Shown here: positions 44,944 to 53,136 of the stretch, piece after piece
How the letters are laid out: each line of letters opens with the position of its first letter
Numbering within the stretch: the first letter of the stretch is position 1
Origin: Betaproteobacteria bacterium
Lineage (GTDB): Bacteria; Pseudomonadota; Gammaproteobacteria; Burkholderiales; Burkholderiaceae_C
NCBI GenBank assembly: GCA_009923315.1
Contig: RFTU01000007.1
Coordinates: 1 to 55,774 of the forward strand
Length of the DNA: 55,774 nt
Reading direction: 5' to 3'
Made by a program: the position numbers and the translations under genes
Notes under the pieces: generated by a model
Databases searched by the model: none
Told to the model about the DNA's origin: nothing
The model's input: only the letters and a program-made list of their open reading frames with translations

Positions 44944-45660
44944 ATGCGTCCGCCTCTGATCACCGATCCGCGCAGCGTACCCGTCATCGGAACCGACGAG
45001 CATCTGCCTGCGCTTTCGGAAGCCCACTGGGACCCGCTGGTGCTGGCTGCCCAGCTGGCGTCTGCCGAGGGCTGGCAGCCGCCCTTGGGTGGCGATGGCG
45101 GCGAGATGTCGGGACAAGCCGTTCTCCAGCGCGCAGCGGTCCTGGTGCCCTTGGTGCGGCGGCCGCAGGGGTGGACGGTTCTGTTGACGCAGCGCACCGC
45201 CCACCTTCGCTCTCACGCGGGTCAGATCAGTTTCCCAGGCGGCCGCCTGGAGGCCACGGACATCAACCCCGCCGCCGCCGCCTTGCGCGAGGCGAAGGAA
45301 GAAGTGGGCTTGTCTCCAGAGGCGGTGGAGGTGGTGGGCCAGCTGCCACCGTACCGCACGGTCACGGCCTTCGAAGTGACGCCCGTGGTGGCCTGGGTGC
45401 ATCCGCCCCTGGCCCTGCAGCCTGACCCCCATGAGGTTCAGGACATCTTTGAGGTTCCACTGGCCTTCCTCATGAACCCGGCCCATCACCACCGGCATCG
45501 GGTGGTGGTGCAGGAGCGCGCGAGACAATTTCTGTCGATGCCCTGGCAGGGGCACGGCTTGTCGGGTGAGGAGCGGGAGTTCTTCATCTGGGGCGCCACG
45601 GCGGCCATGCTGCGCAACCTGTATCACCTGCTGGCCCGGCCGCTATCATCGCGTGCATGA
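44944..45660 (+). CDS. Nudix hydrolase of the coenzyme A pyrophosphatase type
   Basis: The 238-residue protein carries the UPF0035/CoA signature LRSHAGQISFPGGRLEATD merged with the Nudix box (GGRLE, then REAKEEVGL). Members such as NudL and peroxisomal NUDT7 split CoA or CoA derivatives into 3',5'-ADP and phosphopantetheine. The 70-residue N-terminal stretch is poorly conserved. Its stop overlaps the CobD-like start by four bases (ATGA at 45657). Confidence 0.88.
   Translation: MRPPLITDPRSVPVIGTDEHLPALSEAHWDPLVLAAQLASAEGWQPPLGGDGGEMSGQAVLQRAAVLVPLVRRPQGWTVLLTQRTAHLRSHAGQISFPGGRLEATDINPAAAALREAKEEVGLSPEAVEVVGQLPPYRTVTAFEVTPVVAWVHPPLALQPDPHEVQDIFEVPLAFLMNPAHHHRHRVVVQERARQFLSMPWQGHGLSGEEREFFIWGATAAMLRNLYHLLARPLSSRA
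45644..45649 (+). promoter_or_regulatory. -10-like hexamer TATCAT before the CobD/CbiB-like gene
   Basis: TATCAT, five of six to consensus, lies seven bases before ATG 45657 and inside the end of the Nudix gene. It could give a separate leaderless transcript, but coupling to the Nudix gene through ATGA is an equally good explanation. Confidence 0.3.
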
Positions 45661-46646
45661 GCTTTTTCGCGGTTCTCTTTGCGCTGCTGCTGGAGCAGCT
45701 GAAGTCGCTGCCGCGCGACACGCGGGTGCATGATGCGGCGGTCACCTGGTGCCGTTGGACAGCGCGCAACTTCGATGCGGGCAAGCCGCAGCATGCCCGC
45801 GTGGTGTGGTGGCTGTCCGTTGCCGCACCCGCTGTCCTGGTGTGGATCGCACACCTGCTGTTGGCCAAGTTCAGTCTCTTGCTGGCCCTGGCCCTGAATG
45901 TGGGTGTCCTGTACCTGACATTGGGTTTTCGCAGCTTCAGCCACTACATCACCGATATCCGGCAATGCCTGGAGCGCAATGACGAAGCCACGGCAAGACA
46001 GCTGCTGGCCGACTGGTTGCACCTGGATGCCTTGGAGCTGCCGCAAACCGAAGTGTTGCGACACGTGATCGAGCATGGCCTGCTGGCTGCACACCGGCAT
46101 GTGTTCGGCGTGTTCTTCTTTTTCGTCCTGATGGCCGCCGTTGGATTCGGGGCGGCTGGCGCCGTCTTCTACCGAATGTCCGAGTTCATGAGCCGCTACT
46201 GGGCCTACCAGAGCAACAGCCTACAGGCGCCCACCAATGAGGAGTTGCGCCGTGTGTCCACGGAGTACTTCGGTGCGGTGGATTTCCTGCCGGCTCGGTT
46301 GACGGCTTTTGGCTTCGCCGTGGTGGGCAATTTCGAAGAGGCCATCAACGGTTGGCGGCGCGATGCGGCCTTGTGGCACCACGGCAACGAAGGTGTCATT
46401 TTGGCCGCTGCTGCCGGCGCGGTGGGTATCCAGTTGGGCGGACACGCGGCACCGGGCATCACACCCGACCGATCCAAGACCTTCTCCACGGGCGTGGCAG
46501 CCGACACGGTCGATTCCACGGGGTCCACGCCGGGCGCGCCGGTGCAGTTGGCCCATCTGCGCAACGTGGTGGCCTTGGTATGGCGGTCGGTTGTGCTGTG
46601 GATGCTGTTGCTGGCCCTGATGACGTTGGCCAATCTGGTCGGCTAG
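45657..46646 (+). CDS. CobD/CbiB-like integral membrane protein
   Basis: The 329-residue protein starts MSFFAVLFALLLEQLKSLP and has hydrophobic segments near 50-85, 140-170 and 295-325. The pattern and the motif GFRSFSHYITDI correspond to the CobD/CbiB-family proteins of Burkholderiales, distantly related to adenosylcobinamide-phosphate synthase and to AmpE. No cobalamin gene is nearby and the partner is a CoA-type Nudix, so a role in B12 synthesis is doubtful. Confidence 0.8.
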   Translation: MSFFAVLFALLLEQLKSLPRDTRVHDAAVTWCRWTARNFDAGKPQHARVVWWLSVAAPAVLVWIAHLLLAKFSLLLALALNVGVLYLTLGFRSFSHYITDIRQCLERNDEATARQLLADWLHLDALELPQTEVLRHVIEHGLLAAHRHVFGVFFFFVLMAAVGFGAAGAVFYRMSEFMSRYWAYQSNSLQAPTNEELRRVSTEYFGAVDFLPARLTAFGFAVVGNFEEAINGWRRDAALWHHGNEGVILAAAAGAVGIQLGGHAAPGITPDRSKTFSTGVAADTVDSTGSTPGAPVQLAHLRNVVALVWRSVVLWMLLLALMTLANLVG

Positions 46647-46671
46647 TCCTGGTCAGGGCGCGCTCGCGCGG

Positions 46672-47571
46672 CTACCAGCGCCGGGTTTGGAGTTCGTCGA
46701 GGATTTCGAGGTAGATCCGATGGCGTTGTGGGCTGATGAGGCCCGCGGTCACCGCTGCGGTGATGGCGCAGTCGGGTTCCTGGCGGTGCTGGCAGTTGCT
46801 GAAGCGGCAGCCACCCAAGTGGGGCTGAAAGTCTTGCATGTGGCGCGCCAAGTCGGCCGCGGGCACCTGCTGCAGTCCGAACTCCTGAAAGCCGGGCGAG
46901 TCGATGATCGCGCCGGTGCGCCCTTGATCCAGCCAGTGCCACAGCGTGTGGGTGGTGGTGTGTCGTCCGGCTTGCAGGGCCTGTGACAACTCGCCCACGC
47001 GCGACTGGGCCTGCGGTACCAGCAGGTTCACCAGGGAGCTCTTGCCGGTCCCGCTGGCGCCCAACAGCAAGGTGGTACGTCCCTGCAGAAGGGGAGACAG
47101 CCGCTTCAGGCTCTCCTCGCGTGCGTGTTGGATCGACAGCTCCACCAAGGGCATGCCCATGGTGGCGTAGGGCTTCAAACGCTCGCGCGCCAAGGGTGCG
47201 TCCGGAAGGTCGGTCTTGTTGAGCACGATGACCAACTCGATTTGCGCCGACTTGGCGGCCACCATCGCGCGGGTGAGTTGCGATTCGCTGAACAGGGGCT
47301 GGCTGGCGACCAGCATCAGCACCTGGTCGAGGTTGGCGGCGAAGGACTTGGTTCGCATCAGGTCCTGCCGGTGCATCAGATTGCGGCGCGGCTCAACCGA
47401 CTCGATCACGGCCTGGGTTTCGCCACCGGTTTGGGTGGTGTTCCACAGGACTCGGTCCCCCACCACCGCTTCGCTGCGCTTGCCGCGCACGTGCGCCTGC
47501 AGGCGCACACCGTCGTGGGTCTCCAGTGTGAAATGACGGCCGAAGGCCGCCACGATCAGGCCTTGGGGCAC
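46672..47571 (-). CDS. rsgA: Ribosome small-subunit-dependent GTPase RsgA
   Basis: RsgA is a circularly permuted GTPase that helps late 30S maturation. The 299-residue protein has an OB-fold N-terminus, then G4 NKTD before G1 GASGTGKSSL and G3 DSPG, and the zinc knuckle CRFSNCQHRQEPDC at the end. The likely start is GTG 47571 (MPQGLIVAAFGRHF), 16 bases inside the phhB 3' end. No ATG fits. It follows phhB and the M48 gene in one coupled transcript. Confidence 0.92.
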   Translation of the reverse strand: MPQGLIVAAFGRHFTLETHDGVRLQAHVRGKRSEAVVGDRVLWNTTQTGGETQAVIESVEPRRNLMHRQDLMRTKSFAANLDQVLMLVASQPLFSESQLTRAMVAAKSAQIELVIVLNKTDLPDAPLARERLKPYATMGMPLVELSIQHAREESLKRLSPLLQGRTTLLLGASGTGKSSLVNLLVPQAQSRVGELSQALQAGRHTTTHTLWHWLDQGRTGAIIDSPGFQEFGLQQVPAADLARHMQDFQPHLGGCRFSNCQHRQEPDCAITAAVTAGLISPQRHRIYLEILDELQTRRW

Positions 47572-47945
47572 TGCAGCGCATCGACCTGCGCTGCGCAGAT
47601 CAGGTCCTTGAGGGTGAGGCCACCAGCCGAGTGGGTGCTCCAGTGGACGGTGCAGCGGTTGTAACCCACCTGCAGATCGGGGTGGTGGTCGCCACGGTGC
47701 GCAATCCAGGCCACCGCATTCACGAAGGCCATCGTGGCGTGATAGTCGGGAAACGAGAAGGTGCGCTGGAGAACGCCATCGTTGACCCGCCATCCGCCCA
47801 GCAAGGTGAGCAGACGCTCGATCTCATCGCCTTGCAAGCGGTGGTCGGCCGTCTCGCGCACCCCCATGGCGCCAAGATCTTGCGCCGTGTGCACGGCGAC
47901 CGTTTCCGCCCCGTGGGCGATAGGGACAAGGGGCTCGGTGCTCAT
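47556..47945 (-). CDS. phhB: Pterin-4a-carbinolamine dehydratase
   Basis: The enzyme recycles 4a-hydroxytetrahydropterin made by aromatic amino acid hydroxylases. The 129-residue protein has the family block TFSFPDYHATMAFVNAVAWIA, the active-site His pair in HRGDHHPDLQVGYNRC and WSTHSAGGLTLKDL. No phenylalanine hydroxylase gene is in the window. Its start overlaps the M48 stop by four bases and its end overlaps rsgA by 16 bases. Confidence 0.93.
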   Translation of the reverse strand: MSTEPLVPIAHGAETVAVHTAQDLGAMGVRETADHRLQGDEIERLLTLLGGWRVNDGVLQRTFSFPDYHATMAFVNAVAWIAHRGDHHPDLQVGYNRCTVHWSTHSAGGLTLKDLICAAQVDALQCPKA

Positions 47946-49267
47946 AGGGCAGGTTGTTCGTGAGGGGCCGTAGGGTGGTCCAGGGCGCGCAAACGCTCAA
48001 GGGCGGGAGGGTGGCTGTAGTGAAACCTCGCGTACCACGGATCTGGCGTCAGCGTCGAGGCGTTGTCGGTGTAGAGCTTGACCAGGGCGGATGCCAACTG
48101 ATGGCGGTCGGCTTGAGAGGCGGCGTAGGCATCGGCCTGAAATTCCTGCCGACGAGACCACCATGCGCCCACTGGGCTCAGCAGGAACATGGCCACCGGC
48201 AGCGTCAAGGAAAACAGCGCCAGCGCCAACCCGTCGTTGGGGGCCATCAGGTTGGGCTGTACGCCCAGGCCCAGATAGAACCCGCTCCACTGCGAAGCCG
48301 CTCCCAGGAGCGCCAGGCCACCCAGGCTGAGAGCCATCATCAACACCAATCGTTGCGTCACGTGACGGTATCGGTAGTGTCCGAGTTCATGGGCCAGAAC
48401 CGCCTCCACCTCACCAGGCGTCAAGGCCTTCAGCAAGGTATCGAAGAACACCACGCGCTTGGAGCGACCCAGACCGGTGAAGTAGGCATTGGCATGGGCC
48501 GAGCGCCGGCTGCCGTCCATCACCAGCAGGTCGCGCGCGGCAAATCCGCAGCGCGCCATCAGGCGCCGTACGCGCGTTTCCAGCACCTCATCCTGCAGGG
48601 GGGTGAAGCGGTTGAATAGCGGGGCGATCCAAGTGGGATAGGCCACCATCATCAGCAACTGGAACCCAGCCAACATGGCAAATGCCCAGAGCCACCAGTG
48701 GGCTCCGGCCTGTCCCATCAGCCACAGCATGGCCGCCAGCAGTGGCGTCATCAGCAACACGGTCAGTGCGGTGCCCTTCACGGCGTCCACGGCATAGTCA
48801 CGCAGCGTCATCCGATTGAAGCCGAAGCGTTGTTCCACACCGAAGTGGCGCAGCAGGTCAAAGGGCACGTCGACCAGTCCGCTGATCACGGTCACCCCCA
48901 ACATCAAGGCCACCTGATACGCCAGAGCCGATGATGCCGTCGGCAGGGGATCGTGGATCCAGCCACGCAGTGCCGCGTTCAAGGCCTCCAGACCACCCAG
49001 CAGGGTCCAGCCCAGCAACACGGCGGCCTCCACGGTGATCGCCCATACCTCCAATTGCGCCTTGGCACGGGTGTAGTCAGCCGCCCGTTGATGCGCGTCC
49101 AGACTGATCCGACCTTCAAACGCGGTGGGGACGGTACTGCGGAGCCTTTGCACGTGACGGACTTGACGCGACAGCAACCACAGGCGCACAAGCGCCTGCA
49201 CCACCACCAACGAGACAAAGACCCAGGTCAGCACCTGAACCGGATCATCCACTGTTCGCGCCCACAT
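47942..49267 (-). CDS. M48 family metallopeptidase (Ste24/CAAX-type)
   Basis: This is a multi-spanning zinc endopeptidase of the Ste24 type. From ATG 49267 it is 441 residues: an N-terminal domain with several helices, the catalytic HELGH at about 293-297, EFQADAYA with the third zinc ligand Glu, and the C-terminal SHPP. TACACT lies exactly six bases before ATG 49267 and no ribosome binding site is visible, which favours this start over ATG 49291. It heads M48-phhB-rsgA and is divergent from orn. Confidence 0.9.
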   Translation of the reverse strand: MWARTVDDPVQVLTWVFVSLVVVQALVRLWLLSRQVRHVQRLRSTVPTAFEGRISLDAHQRAADYTRAKAQLEVWAITVEAAVLLGWTLLGGLEALNAALRGWIHDPLPTASSALAYQVALMLGVTVISGLVDVPFDLLRHFGVEQRFGFNRMTLRDYAVDAVKGTALTVLLMTPLLAAMLWLMGQAGAHWWLWAFAMLAGFQLLMMVAYPTWIAPLFNRFTPLQDEVLETRVRRLMARCGFAARDLLVMDGSRRSAHANAYFTGLGRSKRVVFFDTLLKALTPGEVEAVLAHELGHYRYRHVTQRLVLMMALSLGGLALLGAASQWSGFYLGLGVQPNLMAPNDGLALALFSLTLPVAMFLLSPVGAWWSRRQEFQADAYAASQADRHQLASALVKLYTDNASTLTPDPWYARFHYSHPPALERLRALDHPTAPHEQPAL

Positions 49268-49273
49268 GAGGTC

Positions 49274-49279
49274 AGTGTA
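49274..49279 (-). promoter_or_regulatory. -10-like hexamer TACACT before the M48 gene
   Basis: On the minus strand TACACT is followed by GACCTC and ATG 49267. TTGAGC lies 19 bases further upstream as a possible weak -35. If used, the ATG at 49291 would not be on the transcript. Confidence 0.4.
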
Positions 49280-49320
49280 GGCCTGCGACAATGTCCTCGC
49301 TCAAGCCGCGACATCTGCCC

Positions 49321-49881
49321 ATGACCGAACACACATTGCCCATCCATGATCAGAACCTGATCTGGATCGACCTCGAAATGACGGGCTTGTCGCCCAGTAC
49401 CGACCGAATCATCGAGATTGCCGTGGTGGTCACCGATGCCCAGCTGAGCTTGCGCTTGGAGGGCCCCGTGCTGGCGATCCACCAAAGTGATGCGGTGTTG
49501 GACGGCATGGACGCCTGGAACAAGGGGACACACGGCAGGAGTGGACTTGTTGACCGCGTCCGCGCCTCCAGCGTGGATGAAATGGCCGCCCAAGCTCAGG
49601 TCATGGCGTGGCTGTCCACCGTGGTGCCCAAGGGTAAGAGCCCCATGTGTGGCAACTCCATCTGCCAGGACCGACGCTTCTTGGCCCAGTACATGCCCGA
49701 GCTGGAGCGCTTTTTCCACTATCGCAATTTGGATGTGAGCACGATCAAGGAACTGGCGCGGCGCTGGAAACCGCAGATCCTGGATGGGTTCAAGAAGGCG
49801 CAAGCCCACACCGCACTGGCCGACATCCACGAGTCAATTGACGAACTGGTCTACTACCGGCAGCACTTCCTGCTGCCATGA
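49321..49881 (+). CDS. orn: Oligoribonuclease
   Basis: Orn degrades short RNAs and pGpG to mononucleotides. The 186-residue DEDDh exonuclease has exonuclease I motif WIDLEMTGL (Asp17, Glu19), [12 protein letters not shown] with the next Asp and [10 protein letters not shown] with the catalytic His and Asp. ATG 49321 starts the conserved region; ATG 49291 in frame is an alternative. It diverges from the M48 gene. Confidence 0.96.
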   Translation: MTEHTLPIHDQNLIWIDLEMTGLSPSTDRIIEIAVVVTDAQLSLRLEGPVLAIHQSDAVLDGMDAWNKGTHGRSGLVDRVRASSVDEMAAQAQVMAWLSTVVPKGKSPMCGNSICQDRRFLAQYMPELERFFHYRNLDVSTIKELARRWKPQILDGFKKAQAHTALADIHESIDELVYYRQHFLLP

Positions 49882-49905
49882 TGTCGGCTCCGGTGCGGTG
49901 AGACC

Positions 49906-50268
49906 TCAGGCCTGGACGGCCAGCAGCTCCACCTCAAACACCAGCGTGGCATTCGGCGGTATCACCCCGCCGGCCCCATAGGCCCCGTAGCCCAACTCGG
50001 GCGGAATCGTGAGCACCCGGGTGCCGCCGACCTGCATGCCCGCCACGCCTTCGTCCCAGCCCTGGATCACCATGCCGGCACCCAGGTTGAACTCGAACGG
50101 ATCGCCGCGTGTCTTGCTGCTGTCGAACTGACGGCCGCGGCCCTGGCTGGCCTGAGGGTCGTGCAACCAGCCGGTGTAGTGCACCGTGACGTCCTGTCCG
50201 GCTTGTGCGGTGGCGCCCGTGCCAACCGAGAGGTCTTCAATCTGTAGGCCGCTGGGGGTGTGGTTCAT
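49906..50268 (-). CDS. FKBP-type peptidyl-prolyl cis-trans isomerase
   Basis: The 120-residue protein is a single minimal FKBP domain with VTVHYTGWL, FEFNLGAGMVIQGWDEGV, RVLTIPPELGYG and IPPNATLVFEVELL. It has no signal peptide, so it acts in the cytoplasm. ATG 50268 has AGGAG upstream. It follows gluQ by 16 bases. Confidence 0.94.
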   Translation of the reverse strand: MNHTPSGLQIEDLSVGTGATAQAGQDVTVHYTGWLHDPQASQGRGRQFDSSKTRGDPFEFNLGAGMVIQGWDEGVAGMQVGGTRVLTIPPELGYGAYGAGGVIPPNATLVFEVELLAVQA

Positions 50269-50284
50269 GGAGACTCCTGAAAGT

Positions 50285-51250
50285 TCAACCCCACATGGTA
50301 GGCGAGACCGGGTGGGTACCCGGGGTCTGCAGCCAACGACGGGCCCAAGCCTGGGCCGCAAGCTCCAGCCAGCGATCCAGTTCCTTGGGCTCTGGCCCGC
50401 TGGCACCGGCCTGCAGCCCGCTCGCGGACCGACCCTCGTCGGGGGTTGACACCTCGAGCTCCAAGATGCGTGCGGCGGCTTGCAGCACGGTCAGCCCTTG
50501 GGTCAGGTCCACCGCCTGGGCCCCGGTCTGCTTGGACAGCTTCTGCCCGTCCTCAGCCAGTACCAGCGGCGTGTGAAGGTACCGTGGTCTGGGCACACCC
50601 AGCAGATCCTGCAGGAATTGCTGACGAGGCGTGTTGTCCGCCAGGTCCTCACCGCGCACGACATCGGTGATGCCCTGAACAGCGTCGTCCACCACCACCG
50701 CCAATTGATAGGCCCAGATCGTGTCCGCACGGCGGATGATGAAGTCCCCCACCTCAGAATCGAGATGCTGAGATTGGCGCCCCAGGCGCCGGTCGGTCCA
50801 TTGCCTGGAACCCTCCACGCGAACCCGCCACGCTCGAGCCGCCTTCCCGTGAAGACCATTTCGGCACGTACCCGGGTAAACAGCCATCGCGTGGCGCGCT
50901 CGGGGCACTCCGGCGGCCGTCAAGGCCTGCTCGATGTCCTGCCGGCTGCAGGCGCATCCGTAGGCCCAACCGGACGACTGAAGCTGTCCCCAAGCGGCTT
51001 CGTAATGCGCAGACCGCTGAGACTGCCACACCACGGGCTCAGGCGACCGCAGGCCCAGACGGTCCAGCTGGTGCAGGATGAAGGCATCGGCACCCGCAAC
51101 GCAGCGCGGGGCGTCGATGTCCTCAATGCGTACCGACCAGAGCCCTCCGTGGGCACGGGCATCCAAGTAACTGGCCAAGGCCGCCACGATCGAGCCGGCG
51201 TGCAGCGGCCCAGAGGGCGTGGGGGCGAATCGGCCTCGATACAACTTCAC
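50285..51250 (-). CDS. gluQ: Glutamyl-Q tRNA(Asp) synthetase
   Basis: GluQRS adds glutamate to queuosine at position 34 of tRNA-Asp. The 321-residue protein equals the catalytic half of GluRS without the anticodon-binding domain: [15 protein letters not shown] (HIGH-like), the zinc site CAC...YPGTC and the KMSKS-like KLSKQ. The start is GTG 51250, three bases after the LysR stop. LysR, gluQ and the FKBP gene form a tight minus-strand run. Confidence 0.93.
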   Translation of the reverse strand: MKLYRGRFAPTPSGPLHAGSIVAALASYLDARAHGGLWSVRIEDIDAPRCVAGADAFILHQLDRLGLRSPEPVVWQSQRSAHYEAAWGQLQSSGWAYGCACSRQDIEQALTAAGVPRARHAMAVYPGTCRNGLHGKAARAWRVRVEGSRQWTDRRLGRQSQHLDSEVGDFIIRRADTIWAYQLAVVVDDAVQGITDVVRGEDLADNTPRQQFLQDLLGVPRPRYLHTPLVLAEDGQKLSKQTGAQAVDLTQGLTVLQAAARILELEVSTPDEGRSASGLQAGASGPEPKELDRWLELAAQAWARRWLQTPGTHPVSPTMWG

Positions 51251-51253
51251 GGC

Positions 51254-52249
51254 TCACAGGCGCATCAACAAGGCCTGACGTGTCGCAGGGTGGGCCAACC
51301 GGTCCAGCCACCATTGAAGCGCCAGTCCCCGGCCTGCACCACTGGACCCGGTGCCCGCACGCCACGCATAACCGAAGGCGGCGGGTGCAGCGCTGCGCCG
51401 CACGGGCTTGGTCACCAGGCGACCCTGTGCCACCGCTTCCCGTATCCAGGGCTCGGGCATGAAGCCTACGCCCAGTCCCAGCAGCAGGGCCCGCAGCTTG
51501 TCGCCTTGATTGGAAACGGTCAACACATCTTGGCCGGGCAGCAGGTTCACGGTCAGCGGCGAAAGGCGCGATGCCGAATCCGAAACCGCCACGGCGCGGT
51601 GTTGCACCAATTCATCGTCGCCAATGGGGTCCTGGCGATCGGCCAGGGGATGGTGCGGGCTCAGGCTCAGCACGAACGTCACCTCTCCCAAGGGCTCTAC
51701 GGCGATGCCCGCCGGCGGACCCATGCCATTCATCGAGACCCCCACGGCCAGATCAGCCTGACCCGACAGCAAGGCCTCCCAGGTGCCGGCCAACACCTCG
51801 CTGCGCAAGCGCAGACGGGTGGGCGGCGGGCCCACGGCTTCATGCGAGTCGCCGCGCGCGGCCGCCACGCTGGCGGGCCGCAGTTGGTAGAAGGCCTCCA
51901 CCAACTCCAGCATCGTTGGAGAAGACAGCACGCCGTCGACCGCAATCGTCAGCTCCGCCTCCCAGCCGGTGGCCACACGCCGCACGCGATTGGCGACGCC
52001 GGCCATTTGGGCCAACAAGCGCCGACCTTCGGTCAGCAGCTCCTGGCCCGCTGCCGTCAGCTTGGCCTGACCAGACTTGCGATCGAACAGCAGGACGTCC
52101 AGGGAGACTTCGAGCTGGCGCACGCTGTAGGTCAGCGCTGAGGGCACGCGACCCAACTCGCGTGCAGCGGCGGCAAAGCTGCCGTTGCGTGCGATGGCGT
52201 CCATCATGGTCAGGGCGTCCGGTGTCAGGGCCAAGTGCTTGTCAGACAT
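51254..52249 (-). CDS. LysR family transcriptional regulator
   Basis: The 331-residue regulator has an N-terminal winged helix-turn-helix (MMDAIARNGSFAAAARELGRVPSALTYSVRQLE region, residues 15-50) and a co-inducer domain. It is divergent from the pirin gene, the common LysR-pirin pairing, and probably controls it from the 120-base gap. TATGAT lies six bases before ATG 52249. The effector is unknown. Confidence 0.92.
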   Translation of the reverse strand: MSDKHLALTPDALTMMDAIARNGSFAAAARELGRVPSALTYSVRQLEVSLDVLLFDRKSGQAKLTAAGQELLTEGRRLLAQMAGVANRVRRVATGWEAELTIAVDGVLSSPTMLELVEAFYQLRPASVAAARGDSHEAVGPPPTRLRLRSEVLAGTWEALLSGQADLAVGVSMNGMGPPAGIAVEPLGEVTFVLSLSPHHPLADRQDPIGDDELVQHRAVAVSDSASRLSPLTVNLLPGQDVLTVSNQGDKLRALLLGLGVGFMPEPWIREAVAQGRLVTKPVRRSAAPAAFGYAWRAGTGSSGAGRGLALQWWLDRLAHPATRQALLMRL

Positions 52250-52255
52250 CGCTTC

Positions 52256-52261
52256 ATCATA
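52256..52261 (-). promoter_or_regulatory. -10-like hexamer TATGAT before the LysR gene
   Basis: On the minus strand TATGAT, five of six to consensus, is followed by GAAGCG and ATG 52249, giving the N6 spacing seen at several other genes here. Confidence 0.42.
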
Positions 52262-52369
52262 TTTGAACGGCTGATGCAAGTTGGATGGCCGTACAGGCGT
52301 CTGCGAGCCCCTACAGTGCCACCGGTGGCAGCGTGTTCTGCGCCTGCGCCTTCCAGTGAGTCAGCCGCC

Positions 52370-53107
52370 ATGATGATTCTGCGTCGATCGCACGAACGAG
52401 GTTATGCCGATCATGGCTGGCTTCGCAGTTTTCACAGCTTTTCCTTCGCGGGCTATCAGGACCCCCGGTTCATGGGATGGGGCAATTTGCGGGTGATCAA
52501 CGAAGACCGCATCGCCCCAGGCACCGGCTTCGGAACCCACGGTCATCGCGATATGGAGATCGTCAGCGTGGTCCTCAGCGGCCGTTTGGGGCACCAGGAC
52601 AGCCTGGGCCATGGCTCGACCATCGGACCCGGCGAGGTGCAGCGCATGAGCGCAGGCCATGGCATCCGCCACAGTGAGCGCAACCAGGCGTCGGATCAGG
52701 AAACCCACTTCCTGCAGATCTGGTTTGTCCCGGATGCACCGGGCGGCGACCCCGGGTATGAGCAGCGATCGTTCGACGAAGCCGACAAGCGGGGCCGGTT
52801 GCGCTTGTTGATCAGCCCCGATGGTGCGCAAGGATCGGTTTCGATCCGCGCAGATGCTCGGCTTTACGGGGGGCTGTTCCATGGGGCCGACGAGCGTGCC
52901 GGCCTGCAATTGGATGCTCGGCGTCTGGCCTATGTGCACCTGGTGCGCGGATCACTGACGGTCAACGGCCAATGGCTGCAGGCCGGTGACGCGCTGCTGC
53001 TGCAGCAGGAAACCGAGTTGAGCCTGGAACAGGGTCAGCAGGCCGAGGTCTTGGTCTTTGACTTGGCCAGCCCTTCGGGAACCCCGGGCACTGACCCTTC
53101 GAGCTGA
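52370..53107 (+). CDS. Pirin family protein (bicupin)
   Basis: The 245-residue bicupin has the pirin iron site: His57 and His59 (THGHRDMEIVS) and His101 with Glu103 (GIRHSE). Bacterial pirins include quercetin 2,3-dioxygenases (YhhW) and proteins that bind metabolic enzymes; which applies cannot be read here. ATG 52370 begins MMILRRSHERG. It is divergent from LysR and convergent with the hydroxyacid dehydrogenase. Confidence 0.93.
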   Translation: MMILRRSHERGYADHGWLRSFHSFSFAGYQDPRFMGWGNLRVINEDRIAPGTGFGTHGHRDMEIVSVVLSGRLGHQDSLGHGSTIGPGEVQRMSAGHGIRHSERNQASDQETHFLQIWFVPDAPGGDPGYEQRSFDEADKRGRLRLLISPDGAQGSVSIRADARLYGGLFHGADERAGLQLDARRLAYVHLVRGSLTVNGQWLQAGDALLLQQETELSLEQGQQAEVLVFDLASPSGTPGTDPSS

Positions 53108-53136
53108 GGATGGCCGCAACGCGACCGCCGGTGGCC

